A DNA stretch of 64,000 nucleotides from Cyclobacterium sp. 1_MG-2023 (GTDB taxonomy: Bacteria; Bacteroidota; Bacteroidia; Cytophagales; Cyclobacteriaceae): the NCBI RefSeq assembly GCF_030546805.1, contig NZ_JAUOPC010000008.1:124001-188000 (forward strand), written 5' to 3'. The notes beneath the pieces were generated by a model that was not told the DNA's origin, did not search any database, and worked only from the letters and a program-made list of their open reading frames with translations. The translations under genes were made by a program, and so were the position numbers. Of the stretch, positions 26,299 through 34,284 are shown one piece after another (the stretch's first letter is position 1; every line of letters starts with the position of its first letter).

Positions 26299-27189
26299 AT
26301 GAAAAACACAGATAAAATTGTATGCCTAAATTCAAAACTAAGTGAATTATCAAAATTGGCTGACAGAATGAATTATATCTCAGACAGCGTACTTTCTATG
26401 ATTGAGAGTCATAAGCGGATTATATCAAGTATTCCGACAATTGAAATACCAAAACTTGATATTCCGAATATGGAAATATTTAAGTTAAATATCCCTGAGT
26501 TTAATTTGCCTAAACTGGATTTTATAAATTCAGAATTACTTGAAACACTTAAATGGATCTCGGAAACTGGAGAAAAAGCTGAAAATAGTCCGGAATTACA
26601 ATTTGCATATATAAGCGACCTCGAAATTTTAAATTTAAAATCTGCAGAAGAATTCAAAGCCTCTTTAACTTCCGATTTGGCGGATGAAGATATTAAAGAA
26701 AAAGAGGAATTGTTAAATAAAAACCTTCTTCCATATTTAGAAGAATTGGGAATTGACAACTTATGGATAGGTGCAAATAAAGTCTTGGAATCCAAGTCAA
26801 ACCCTGATAAATTAAGGCACTGTTTAATATCACTTCGAACTATATTAGAGTATTTAATTGATGAAAAACTTGCTCCAATTGAAAAGTTAAAGGATGCCAA
26901 AATGTTTGAAAATGAATTCAAAAAATATAATTTGGGAAGGAAGAAACTCGAATTTGTTAAAATAAAAAGAGAACAAAAAATTGAGTATTTTACGTCAAAG
27001 GTTGACTTTGGGATTTTAGAAAATTTCACAAAAAATGAAATTCAATATGTTTGTGATTGCTATTCCGTACTCTGTAATATTCATCAACCAGATATTGGAA
27101 TTACAGAAAATCAAGTGAGAAGTTTTAAAGTAAAGACAGGAATAACTATTTGGTTGTTGGCATATCTTTACAAAATTATTAAAGAATAA
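26299..27189 (+). CDS. Possible pPIWI-associated-nuclease-like protein
   Basis: 296 residues, no signal peptide. Residues 45-75 carry a short repetitive IP-rich pattern (IEIPKLDIPNME, LNIPEFNLPKLD). The C-terminal half (LLPYLEELGIDNLWIGANKV, NPDKLRHCLISLRTILEYL) recalls the predicted pPIWI-associating nuclease families, in which an RH..SLR.L motif is typical. I rank this as a weak resemblance from memory. The neighbouring AIPR and toxin genes support a defence role. Its stop is followed after 13 bases by intron remnant I3. Confidence 0.55.
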   Translation: MKNTDKIVCLNSKLSELSKLADRMNYISDSVLSMIESHKRIISSIPTIEIPKLDIPNMEIFKLNIPEFNLPKLDFINSELLETLKWISETGEKAENSPELQFAYISDLEILNLKSAEEFKASLTSDLADEDIKEKEELLNKNLLPYLEELGIDNLWIGANKVLESKSNPDKLRHCLISLRTILEYLIDEKLAPIEKLKDAKMFENEFKKYNLGRKKLEFVKIKREQKIEYFTSKVDFGILENFTKNEIQYVCDCYSVLCNIHQPDIGITENQVRSFKVKTGITIWLLAYLYKIIKE

Positions 27190-27202
27190 AGCACAACACA
27201 CA

Positions 27203-27500
27203 GTCGAGTAGGTAAAGGGGAATCCCACCCCTAAACCTCTCATCCCGGTCGACAGGGATACGTGAACCTCTCAATTCATACGGCTCTTATTATGCAGTCG
27301 GTGATTGGTCCATTAAGTTAGACTAATTTGTATCCCAGTCCCCAATGATAGAAAAGGTTTGGATATGAATTCGTAACTCGTCTAAGCCATTTTACCGCTT
27401 TGACCTTGCTTCCTTTGAAGCTTTTGTACTTGTTCAGAATCCACCTGATCATACGGTTGTGCAGGTAGTAAAACACAGGTTTTAGACTTCTTCGGCTTAT
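27203..27500 (-). mobile_element. Group II intron remnant (I3) with LtrA-type C-terminal fragment
   Basis: The minus strand ends in TTTACCTACTCGAC after a GGGG/CCCC domain VI stem. Domain V begins canonically (GAGCCGTATGAATTGAGAGG, 27292-27273) but is closed by the foreign palindrome TCCCGGTCGACAGGGA (27243-27258) instead of ACGGTTC. Upstream, ending with a stop at 27320-27318, is a maturase C-terminus: LHNRMIRWILNKYKSFKG, KAVKWLRRVTNSYPNLFYHW. This is an LtrA-like lineage different from I2. The 5' end was not found; 27500 is an approximate limit. Confidence 0.78.
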
Positions 27501-27646
27501 CTTTTGGATATAACGGTTTGACTAATGCCACCCATTTCGGTTTAAACTGTGCCAGGTATTCCGGGCTATCCCTTCTCCCCTTTGAATTGAGACCTTTTTA
27601 TTATTGAAGTCAAATTCTTTCCAGGCCTTCCGCTCTTTTAATTTTG

Positions 27647-27696
27647 GCTAAAGCCGGGATATACCGCACTTTCTTTGAAAATGGGCTGAAGCCCAT
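27647..27696. repeat. REP-like palindromes
   Basis: GGCTAAAGCC (27647-27656) and ATGGGCTGAAGCCCAT (27681-27696, 7-base stem) are of the type common in Bacteroidota as short interspersed palindromes tied to REP-associated transposases. Further on, GTGGCTGAGCCTGTCGAAG (27770-27788) is another widespread Bacteroidota interspersed motif. No transposase is present here. Confidence 0.5.
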
Positions 27697-27885
27697 TCCT
27701 ATTGATTTGTTTTCTTTTATCAGACCCACCTTTTTTTAGTAACCAAGAAGATTTTGATTATGAGGCACCGGTGGCTGAGCCTGTCGAAGTCGTAGGTGCC
27801 AATGTCATCTGCGGAGTTTTGGCTGTTCTTGCTCTTGATTATATCAGCATCTCTTCTATGAAAGTTGAAAACTTTCGGCATTTTA

Positions 27886-27916
27886 GGTCTAAGTTGCGCT
27901 TCGCTAAACTTAGACC
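27886..27916. repeat. Strong 10-base hairpin
   Basis: GGTCTAAGTT (27886-27895) pairs perfectly with AACTTAGACC (27907-27916) around an 11-base loop. It lies directly before the second SusD relic. It could be a REP-type hairpin or an old terminator; no T-tract follows on the plus strand. Confidence 0.45.
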
Positions 27917-27935
27917 AGTCTGGGAAAAAAGCAAT

Positions 27936-27998
27936 TTAAGGGGCCACATTATACCACGGATGCTGTTCCAACAGGCCATTTTTATTTATTTCGAATTG
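27936..27998 (-). pseudogene. C-terminal relic of a SusD-family gene (copy B)
   Basis: Minus-strand frame QFEINKNGLLEQHPWYNVAP and stop, collinear with copy A at 21742-21828 (QSEINKNGLLEQ, then NPGYNVAP). The flanking bases, from the AAAAAGCAATTTAAGGGG start to the operator-like site at 28117, also align with copy A with substitutions and small indels. This is therefore a duplicated, already deleted SusC/SusD locus end, not a coincidence. Confidence 0.7.
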
Positions 27999-28116
27999 TG
28001 TTATGGAGAGAAAAGTAAGTATTTACTTTTCACAGCCTCATAAATCAAGCCTTATTATGGTAATTCAATTTACCCCATAAAGCATATAAATTAATTAAAA
28101 ACATAAAATTTATTAG

Positions 28117-28130
28117 CGATATCGTTATCG
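28117..28130. promoter_or_regulatory. LacI-type operator candidate (copy B)
   Basis: CGATATCGTTATCG differs from the perfect palindrome of copy A by one base, which breaks one pair. Spacing from the SusD relic is about the same as in copy A. No intact gene lies downstream on the minus strand for it to control, so it is probably a relic. Confidence 0.5.
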
Positions 28131-28353
28131 AAATACGAAAGGAAAAGTCCTGTAAAAACACACTATACAACGTTATTTGCAAAGCATAATTATTCCAAAA
28201 ACTTAAAAAATAATCTGACCAACACACTTTTACTTGAAGGGGTAGTTATGTACCAAACAGGAAATATTTGGGTCATAAGTGCTTGAACAAACCTTTGACC
28301 CACCCACACCAATTCTCAGCCAAAAATAATCCGGAAAAATCCTATTGAAAGCT

Positions 28354-28584
28354 GAAGGAGAAGAGATGTAATGCAAATAAATGCAATTGTAAGCCGTAGG
28401 AATCCTAATGTGGGCTGTAGGAATGCAATTGTCGATGGTAGGAACTGAAATGTAAGCAGTAGGAATCCTAATGTAGGTTGAAGGAGTGCAATTGTAAGCA
28501 GTAGGAACAGAGATGTAAGTTGAAGGAATGCAATTGTAAGGGGTAGGAAAAGAAATGTAGGTCGTAGGGAGAGGAATGTAAGCA
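28354..28584. repeat. 21-base degenerate tandem repeat, 11 units
   Basis: Eleven consecutive 21-base units with a consensus near GTAGGAATGCAATTGTAAGCA. Alternate units are more alike, which suggests a 42-base higher-order period. A minus-strand frame through it gives heptads such as PTAYNCI and PSTYISV, but without a credible start or signal. I regard it as a minisatellite, not a gene. Confidence 0.8.
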
Positions 28585-28739
28585 TCAATATTTCGTAACG
28601 ACCTGCCCATTTAACTGGAGCAAGAAAGGGAATTGTTGGCACAATGTTTTATTGGTCATTTTCCTGAGCAAATTCAATCCTTGGTTTGGGGCCTGCTTTT
28701 TTGTAAATAAAACAAATTATTAAGACAGATCCTCGCCGC

Positions 28740-28800
28740 TATCTCGTCGCTCACCGGCTTAAAGGCGACACATGAAAATTGGCACAGTGTTTTACCCTTT
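28740..28800 (-). mobile_element. Possible group II intron 5'-end fragment (I6)
   Basis: The minus strand reads TTCCAAAGGGTAAAACACTGTGCC, close to the 5' portion of I1 and I4 (TTCCAACGGGTGAAAACC). No domain V or VI is recognised between the tandem repeat and this point. The plus-strand sequence after it (GGAATAATTTGGTATCTTCG) is shared with 34217-34236 and precedes the next gene as a possible promoter. Confidence 0.4.
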
Positions 28801-28949
28801 GGAATAATTTGGTATCTTCGGTATCAAAGGCCACGGCTAATTAGCTTCTTTATGTATTTGCCAAAGCCCGAGTGACAAAACAGATACACAGCCTCTTAGC
28901 TACAAGAAAAAAAAAAACTTGTAAGGCCATTCTCAGAATATTATAGCCC

Positions 28950-29786
28950 ATGGATTTACTCAACCAATTATTGGGAATCGATCCCAATTATATAGTGATT
29001 GGATTAATTGCCCTTTTCTTTTCCTTGGAGCAAATTATGCTTACCCCTTTTACTTTCAATAAAAGGGTTTATCATCTATTTCAGAATGTACTGTTCCAAA
29101 TAATTCTTGTGATTTTGAATATCTTTTTTGTCACATTTCAAGTTTTTTCCATTGATTGGTTAAATGAAAACAATATTGGTCTTTTATACCTGATAACATT
29201 ACCTGTTTGGGTTAAGCTCTGTATTTCGGTGGCCCTATATGACCTCACTGCCTATTGGATCCATAGAGGAACGCATAAAATCCCTCTTCTCTGGAGATTT
29301 CATAGGGTTCATCATAGCGATACTACAATGGATGCTTCAACGGTTTTTCGCTTTCACCCAATAGAGCTGATTCTAGTATTTGGAACGGGAAATATAATCA
29401 CAGCTGCTCTTTTTGGAACAGATGTCTTTTCTATGGCTTTGTATTATTTCCTCCTTTACTTATTCTTCTTTTTTGAACATGCCAATCTAAATTATCCGAA
29501 ATGGCTGAATTCGACTTTAGGCTTATTATTTGTAATGCCGGACCATCACCGAGTGCATCATCAACAAGAGCAGTTCTATACGGATTCAAACTATGCGGAC
29601 ATATTGATTATTTGGGACCGCTTATTTGGCACTTTCAAAATGATGCCTTTAGAAAAAATGAAATACGGATTGCTAGAATTTGATACCGAAGAAAAACAGT
29701 CCTTTCTTTACCTAATTAAAAGCCCCTTTATTCAAATAAAAAGAAACAAATCTACCGATAAAGGAAAAAGGAATAATCAAAGCTAA
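28950..29786 (+). CDS. Sterol desaturase/fatty acid hydroxylase family protein
   Basis: 278 residues, integral membrane protein with four or more hydrophobic segments. The di-iron His clusters are present: YWIHRGTH, FHRVHHSD, FFEHANLN and DHHRVHHQQ. The family hydroxylates or desaturates lipids using oxygen; Bacteroidota members include fatty acid and sterol-like hydroxylases, and the substrate is unknown. It starts about 150 bases after intron fragment I6. A Crp-type regulator gene follows after 67 bases. Confidence 0.9.
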   Translation: MDLLNQLLGIDPNYIVIGLIALFFSLEQIMLTPFTFNKRVYHLFQNVLFQIILVILNIFFVTFQVFSIDWLNENNIGLLYLITLPVWVKLCISVALYDLTAYWIHRGTHKIPLLWRFHRVHHSDTTMDASTVFRFHPIELILVFGTGNIITAALFGTDVFSMALYYFLLYLFFFFEHANLNYPKWLNSTLGLLFVMPDHHRVHHQQEQFYTDSNYADILIIWDRLFGTFKMMPLEKMKYGLLEFDTEEKQSFLYLIKSPFIQIKRNKSTDKGKRNNQS

Positions 29787-29853
29787 TCTCGCTAAAAACA
29801 GCTTGTGGAGCTACTGTATTGTTCACAAATAGTGAGGATTAACCGAAGTTAAA

Positions 29854-30438
29854 ATGCATACCACTTTAATTCATAATATTGAAGAAATTGTCCCTCTTAA
29901 GGAAGAGGAAATTTTGCTTATCAATGATGCATTCAAACCCATCCACCTAAAGAAAAAACAGTTTTTACTCCAAAAAGGGCAATCGTCTCATCATATGCGA
30001 TTTGTAGCCGAAGGTTGCCTGAAGCTATACCGTATTGATGATACCGGCAAGGAGCATATTCTTCAATTCGGGATTAAAGGATGGTGGGTAAATGACCTAT
30101 ATGCCTTTCTCACTCAAAAACCGGCCACATTTTTTATTCAAGCCATTACCGATTGCACGGTTTTGCAGGTTCACAGAGACCAACTCAATAAACTTTATGA
30201 CCGGATCCATATGATGGATCGGTTTTTCAGAATTAAAACGCAAAATGGATATGTAGCTCTTCAAGAACGAACCATTAACTCCATGAGCCAAACTGCTGAT
30301 GAACGTTATATTGACTTTATAAGTAGGTATAGGGATATGGAGCAGCAAATTCCTCAATATATGATTGCCTCCTTTTTGGGGATAACCCCGGAACACCTCA
30401 GTGCCCTTCGGAAAAACTTCACCAAAAGGCTTTCTTAA
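29854..30438 (+). CDS. Crp/Fnr-family regulator
   Basis: 194 residues. The cyclic-nucleotide-binding-type beta-roll (about 10-120; FLLQKGQSSHHMRFVAEGCLK) is followed by a dimer helix and a short C-terminal HTH (YMIASFLGITPEHLSALRKN). This is the Bacteroidota subgroup without a clear cAMP-binding RxxSAxxxL. It leads a run of small-molecule genes (cyclase, transporter, GNAT, nitroreductase, DUF4386) and may control them. Confidence 0.88.
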   Translation: MHTTLIHNIEEIVPLKEEEILLINDAFKPIHLKKKQFLLQKGQSSHHMRFVAEGCLKLYRIDDTGKEHILQFGIKGWWVNDLYAFLTQKPATFFIQAITDCTVLQVHRDQLNKLYDRIHMMDRFFRIKTQNGYVALQERTINSMSQTADERYIDFISRYRDMEQQIPQYMIASFLGITPEHLSALRKNFTKRLS

Positions 30439-30499
30439 GATACCTTAATTAATTTGGACTGCATGGTTTAGAAATTTGCTCAAACAAATTATTCAAATC

Positions 30500-31477
30500 A
30501 TGAAAAGGACAAATTTAATAGTAGCCATGCTGCTGGCAGGCCCCTTAAGCGTACCGGGCCAACAAAATGAAACCGTGGGCAAAAGCCCCTGGGGACCCGA
30601 TGACGAAATAGGTTCACTGAACCTTATGTCAAATTCCTCACGTCTTGAGGTATTGTCTCAGATCAATTCCGGTAAGACCTATGATTTAAGCGTTGAGTAT
30701 TTCGTGGGCATGCCAAGTTTCCATGCACTGGGAGATCCCCCTTATCAATACTGGCTGACCCATACCCCACAAGGCACTATGGTAGACAATCCCAATGGAT
30801 TGGGCGAATCGATGAACCACAAGGTGAGCTATACCGGAGATGCCATATCTATGTATACCCATATGGGGACACACATCGATGCGCTCAACCATTTTGGTCT
30901 GAATGGGAAGATATGGAATGGTTTTACCCCTGAAGAGCACTTGGGAGACAAAGGCTGGAAAAAGACCGGAGCCGAAACCATCCCTCCTATTATTGCCCGT
31001 GGGGTATTGATAGATGTTAAATTATCAAAAGGAACACTTCCAAAAAACTATAGGATTACCGCCAATGATCTTCAAGATGCACTAGATAAGCAAGACCTAA
31101 GTCTAGCGCCTGGGGATGTTGTCCTTATTCGAACAGGTCAGGCTGAATTCTATCAGGATGCCGATTACTACCTCGACAACTATCCGGGAATTAGCCTAGA
31201 GGCAGTTAAATGGCTTATCGAAGACCAAGACATTATGCTGCTTGGTGCAGACAATCTCAGCTTTGAAGCCTTTCCTCCAGAGAGAGAAGACAATTGGGTG
31301 CCGGTACACACCTACTTATTGGCAGAAAAAGGGGTGATGTTTATCGAGCAAATGTTTCTGGAAGAGCTGGCCAGGGATAAAGTGTACCAATTTGCCTTTA
31401 TCGCAGCCTCCCTAAAGCTGAAGGGTGCAAGTGCTTCACCAATGCGACCTATGGCTATTCCTTTCCACTCCAAATAA
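30500..31477 (+). CDS. Cyclase-family metal-dependent hydrolase, exported
   Basis: 325 residues from the ATG at 30500; a Met at 30476 would only add residues in front of the signal (KRTNLIVAMLLAGPLSVPG). The family motif HxGTHxDxxxH is present (YTHMGTHIDALNHF), with the WGPDDEIGSLNLM start typical of cyclase/kynurenine-formamidase-like proteins. These hydrolyse cyclic imides, formamides or related amides with zinc or manganese. A periplasmic location is predicted. It is 7 bases upstream of the transporter gene. Confidence 0.88.
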   Translation: MKRTNLIVAMLLAGPLSVPGQQNETVGKSPWGPDDEIGSLNLMSNSSRLEVLSQINSGKTYDLSVEYFVGMPSFHALGDPPYQYWLTHTPQGTMVDNPNGLGESMNHKVSYTGDAISMYTHMGTHIDALNHFGLNGKIWNGFTPEEHLGDKGWKKTGAETIPPIIARGVLIDVKLSKGTLPKNYRITANDLQDALDKQDLSLAPGDVVLIRTGQAEFYQDADYYLDNYPGISLEAVKWLIEDQDIMLLGADNLSFEAFPPEREDNWVPVHTYLLAEKGVMFIEQMFLEELARDKVYQFAFIAASLKLKGASASPMRPMAIPFHSK

Positions 31478-31484
31478 GCCGAAG

Positions 31485-31946
31485 ATGAATAACCTAACAT
31501 TGTTTCTGCTTTCCTTTCTGGTTGGAATTATGGTGGTGATCCAAGGTGGGATCAATGCCCGCCTAGGCATTCTGCTAAACAATTCATTGCTGGCCACCTC
31601 CACAGCATTGACCATGGGTGCAAGCCTTACCCTTATCACCGTGTTAATCTCTGTTCGACAGTTTCCAAGCATGCATCAGGTCAGGGAGATTCCCTTGTAT
31701 ATGTGGGTCACCGGAGGGGTATTGAGCTTTTTTGCTGTTACGCTTTTCTACTATATCATTCCAAAAATAGGTATCTCCACAGCCGTGACCTTTGGCCTGG
31801 CCGGACAGCTTATTTTCGCAGCCATTGCCGGACATTTTGGCTGGTTTAATATGCCTCTGGAACCGATTACAATAAAGAAAATCGCCGGTCTTATAGTGAT
31901 GATTACTGGTGTCATTCTAATCAAATCCCAAAATGAACTTAATTAA
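31485..31946 (+). CDS. DMT-superfamily transporter of the YdcZ (DUF606) type
   Basis: 153 residues from the ATG at 31485; the upstream in-frame ATG lies within the cyclase gene. Four or five transmembrane helices (LFLLSFLVGIMVVIQGGIN, AATG-type small-residue packing, final GLIVMITGVILIKS). YdcZ proteins are half-size multidrug/metabolite exporters that act as dimers. It overlaps the GNAT gene by 14 bases, so the two are translated together. Confidence 0.85.
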   Translation: MNNLTLFLLSFLVGIMVVIQGGINARLGILLNNSLLATSTALTMGASLTLITVLISVRQFPSMHQVREIPLYMWVTGGVLSFFAVTLFYYIIPKIGISTAVTFGLAGQLIFAAIAGHFGWFNMPLEPITIKKIAGLIVMITGVILIKSQNELN

Positions 31947-32661
31947 GGCAAATACAGACAACCTGACCACCCTCTGGAAGATAGGAGGTCAGCTAACGGG
32001 ACTATACATTGAAGAACCCGGTTACGGCATGAGCATTTCAGGAAATGGTGAATGGCCAAACAAACTTTGGTTTACCCATCCAATGGAAAGGCAGTCAATT
32101 CTGGATATACAGCTCAAATGGAAGCTGGACAAACTATCTCTTCCTGTTTGGGGTGATGCGCTTCATAGGCAAGAGTTGATCCTTAAATCTTGTGGATTTG
32201 AGGAAAAACACAAACAAATAGCCATGTCTATGGATTTGAGCCATGCGCCAGCCCCTAAAGAGCGAGTCCTTATTCAGAAAGTAAGCAATAAACCCTTGGC
32301 TGAAATTTGGTCGCAACTATTTGAGCAAGCCTTTGGGTATAAGATAAGTGCCGTAACAGTGAGCCAAACCATGGGATCTATTGGGTACTACATTGGCAAA
32401 AATAACGGAAATCCGGTAGGTACTGCAGTACTCTTTATTGATCAGCAAGGGATCGCTGGTATACACTCAATGGGCATCATTCCTTCACAACGAAGAAAAG
32501 GTTTTGCGGAAGAATTACTTATCCAAATAATGAAAATAGCCAAAAAGAAAGGAGCCACATATGCCACTCTTCAGGCTTCTGATATGGGAAAAGGGCTCTA
32601 TCTCAAAACCGACTTTCGACAAGACTTTGTCATCAAAACATTTATAAAAAAGAAAAAATGA
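31933..32661 (+). CDS. GNAT-family N-acetyltransferase
   Basis: 242 residues. The C-terminal half has the acetyl-CoA-binding signature (GIHSMGIIPSQRRKGFAEEL, with the Q/RxxGxG/A-type loop) and the following LYLKTDFRQD strand. The N-terminal half is a diverged second GNAT-like lobe. It acetylates an unknown amine. It overlaps the transporter gene upstream and the nitroreductase gene downstream (4 bases), which fits a detoxification operon. Confidence 0.85.
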   Translation: MNLIKANTDNLTTLWKIGGQLTGLYIEEPGYGMSISGNGEWPNKLWFTHPMERQSILDIQLKWKLDKLSLPVWGDALHRQELILKSCGFEEKHKQIAMSMDLSHAPAPKERVLIQKVSNKPLAEIWSQLFEQAFGYKISAVTVSQTMGSIGYYIGKNNGNPVGTAVLFIDQQGIAGIHSMGIIPSQRRKGFAEELLIQIMKIAKKKGATYATLQASDMGKGLYLKTDFRQDFVIKTFIKKKK

Positions 32662-33290
32662 ATTTACTAGATAAACTCAATTGGCGATACGCCACCAAAG
32701 TATTTGATTCTTCCTTGAAGGTGTCAACTGAAGATTTAAACTTCCTGAAAGAAGCGATCAGGCTTTCGGTCTCTTCCTATGGCTTGCAAATGTATAAAGT
32801 ATTGATTGTGGAAAATCAGGAAATCCGAAAGGAACTGCGTAAAGCCTCATGGAATCAAGCTCAAATCGCGGACTCGTCTCATCTCTTTGTTTTCTGCAAC
32901 TACACTGAAAACCACGACCAACAGGTGGACAAATACATTCAACAGGTCATTGATATTCAGAAGACCGGAGATATTCAAGGGCTGAAAAAATATGGCCAAT
33001 CCATTAAATCAAGCCTTGCGCAGATGTCCGCCGGAGATCGAAAAAGCTGGGCAGAAAAACAAACTTATCTGGCGCTAAACAACCTGATAATAGCATGTGC
33101 TGACCGGCTGATACATGCCTGCCCAATGGAGGGGTTTGATAAACAAGCCTATAACCGACTCCTCGGCCTCGGCGAAATGGGGCTCAATACTTCGGTGATC
33201 GCACCGGTGGGGTATAGATCAAGTAGAGACGAGACACAAAGAAGAAAAAAGGTGCGCAAACCAATAGATGAATTATTTCTATCCACATAA
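32658..33290 (+). CDS. Nitroreductase-family NAD(P)H oxidoreductase
   Basis: 210 residues, the usual size for NfsB-like FMN enzymes. Motifs: NWRYATKVFDSS at the start, SVSSYGLQMYKVLIVEN, and ACPMEGFDKQAYNRLLGL near residue 155. It would reduce nitro compounds or quinones with NAD(P)H. Its start overlaps the GNAT stop. Confidence 0.9.
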   Translation: MNLLDKLNWRYATKVFDSSLKVSTEDLNFLKEAIRLSVSSYGLQMYKVLIVENQEIRKELRKASWNQAQIADSSHLFVFCNYTENHDQQVDKYIQQVIDIQKTGDIQGLKKYGQSIKSSLAQMSAGDRKSWAEKQTYLALNNLIIACADRLIHACPMEGFDKQAYNRLLGLGEMGLNTSVIAPVGYRSSRDETQRRKKVRKPIDELFLST

Positions 33291-33301
33291 ATAAGAAAAA
33301 A

Positions 33302-34009
33302 ATGAACTACAACTTAAACAGAAAAGCAAGGCTAACCGGTATATTCTATTTGCTGGTGATCATTTTGGCAGGATTTAGCCAAGGTTATGTTCGTGGAATG
33401 ATTTTTATTCCGGATGACCCTCTGGCAACCTTGACGAATATAAATTCAACTGAAGGGCTTTTCCGCCTTGGCTTGGTAAGCGATTTATTGGCTTTTATGA
33501 TAGATGCTGTTATTTCGATATTACTGTATCAGTTATTGAAGCCGGTCAATCCTACCTTGGCTGCTATTGCTTCAGTTTTCCGTCTTTTAGCACATCCGGC
33601 CATAGCAAGCTTAAATCTCTTGAACCATTATATGGCCTTATATGCTGCCGATGCGAGTGGTCCCATGTCCGCATTGGGCACAGAACAACAAGAGGTATGG
33701 GCAATGTTATTTATGAATGCACACAATGCGGGATATCTATTGGCAGGAGCTTTCTTTGGTATTCATTGTTTGTTGCTGGGAATATTGCTCTATCGTTCTC
33801 CATTGTTCCCGAAAGTGTTTGGCATTTTAATGGTTATAGCAGCCGGAGGCTATTTGATAGAAACCTTTGGAAATTTTATATTTCCTGGCAACCAACTTGT
33901 CTTGGCCACCATTGTTGGCTTTTCTGCAGCAATTGGGGAAGTATCTTTTACTTTATACTTGTTGTTCAAAGGCAGTAGAAAAACCAATGAGCAAATAAGA
34001 GAACAGTAA
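33302..34009 (+). CDS. DUF4386 membrane protein
   Basis: 235 residues, six hydrophobic segments. The start (NRKARLTGIFYLLVIILAGF) and the central VFRLLAHPAIASLNLLNHY are characteristic of DUF4386, a family of unknown function. It is the last gene of the run from the Crp-type regulator. Intron remnant I4 starts 12 bases after its stop. Confidence 0.85.
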   Translation: MNYNLNRKARLTGIFYLLVIILAGFSQGYVRGMIFIPDDPLATLTNINSTEGLFRLGLVSDLLAFMIDAVISILLYQLLKPVNPTLAAIASVFRLLAHPAIASLNLLNHYMALYAADASGPMSALGTEQQEVWAMLFMNAHNAGYLLAGAFFGIHCLLLGILLYRSPLFPKVFGILMVIAAGGYLIETFGNFIFPGNQLVLATIVGFSAAIGEVSFTLYLLFKGSRKTNEQIREQ

Positions 34010-34021
34010 AAACCAACACCC

Positions 34022-34219
34022 ATGAAGTTGCCCAACCTAAACCAAAGAACTTAGGTTGGGTTACTATCGGTTTACCCTTTTCCAAGAAGTCTAGCGGATT
34101 AGAACTCCAATTTACGACGGTTCCCAAAGTGTAAAAATGGTACAGCTTTCAACACTTTCGACTTCCCTTTAAACCCAAAAGGTACCCGTAGAAATCGACC
34201 TAGGGTTTTCACCCGTTGG
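34022..34219 (-). mobile_element. Short ORF-less group II intron remnant (I4)
   Basis: About 198 bases. The minus-strand 3' end has a 10-base domain VI-like hairpin (CCCAACCTAA/TTAGGTTGGG, 34031-34060), aligning with that of I1 (CAACCTGAGC/GCTCAGGTCGG), and ends in AACTTCAT. The 5' end reads TTCCAACGGGTGAAAACC, identical to I1 over these 18 bases. The whole middle, including a recognisable domain V, is lost. It fills the gap between the DUF4386 and AraC genes. Confidence 0.62.
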
Positions 34220-34284
34220 AATAATTTGGTATCTTCGGTACCAATTACCTCGGCTGTATACCTATACTGATGGTTGTAGAAAAG

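Noticed and set aside
26409-27029. Minus-strand 206-codon open frame
   Set aside because: Antisense shadow of the plus-strand gene at 26299-27189, which has better amino-acid composition and a recognisable C-terminal pattern.
27702-28043. Plus-strand 113-codon open frame
   Set aside because: It runs through a widespread interspersed motif, a hairpin and the antisense of a SusD relic, and its translation resembles no protein.
28354-28584. CRISPR array
   Set aside because: Units are contiguous 21-base repeats without unique spacers, and no cas gene is present.
28230-28642. Two overlapping minus-strand open frames with heptad repeats
   Set aside because: The openness follows from a 21-base tandem repeat; no start context, signal or homologous pattern supports a protein.
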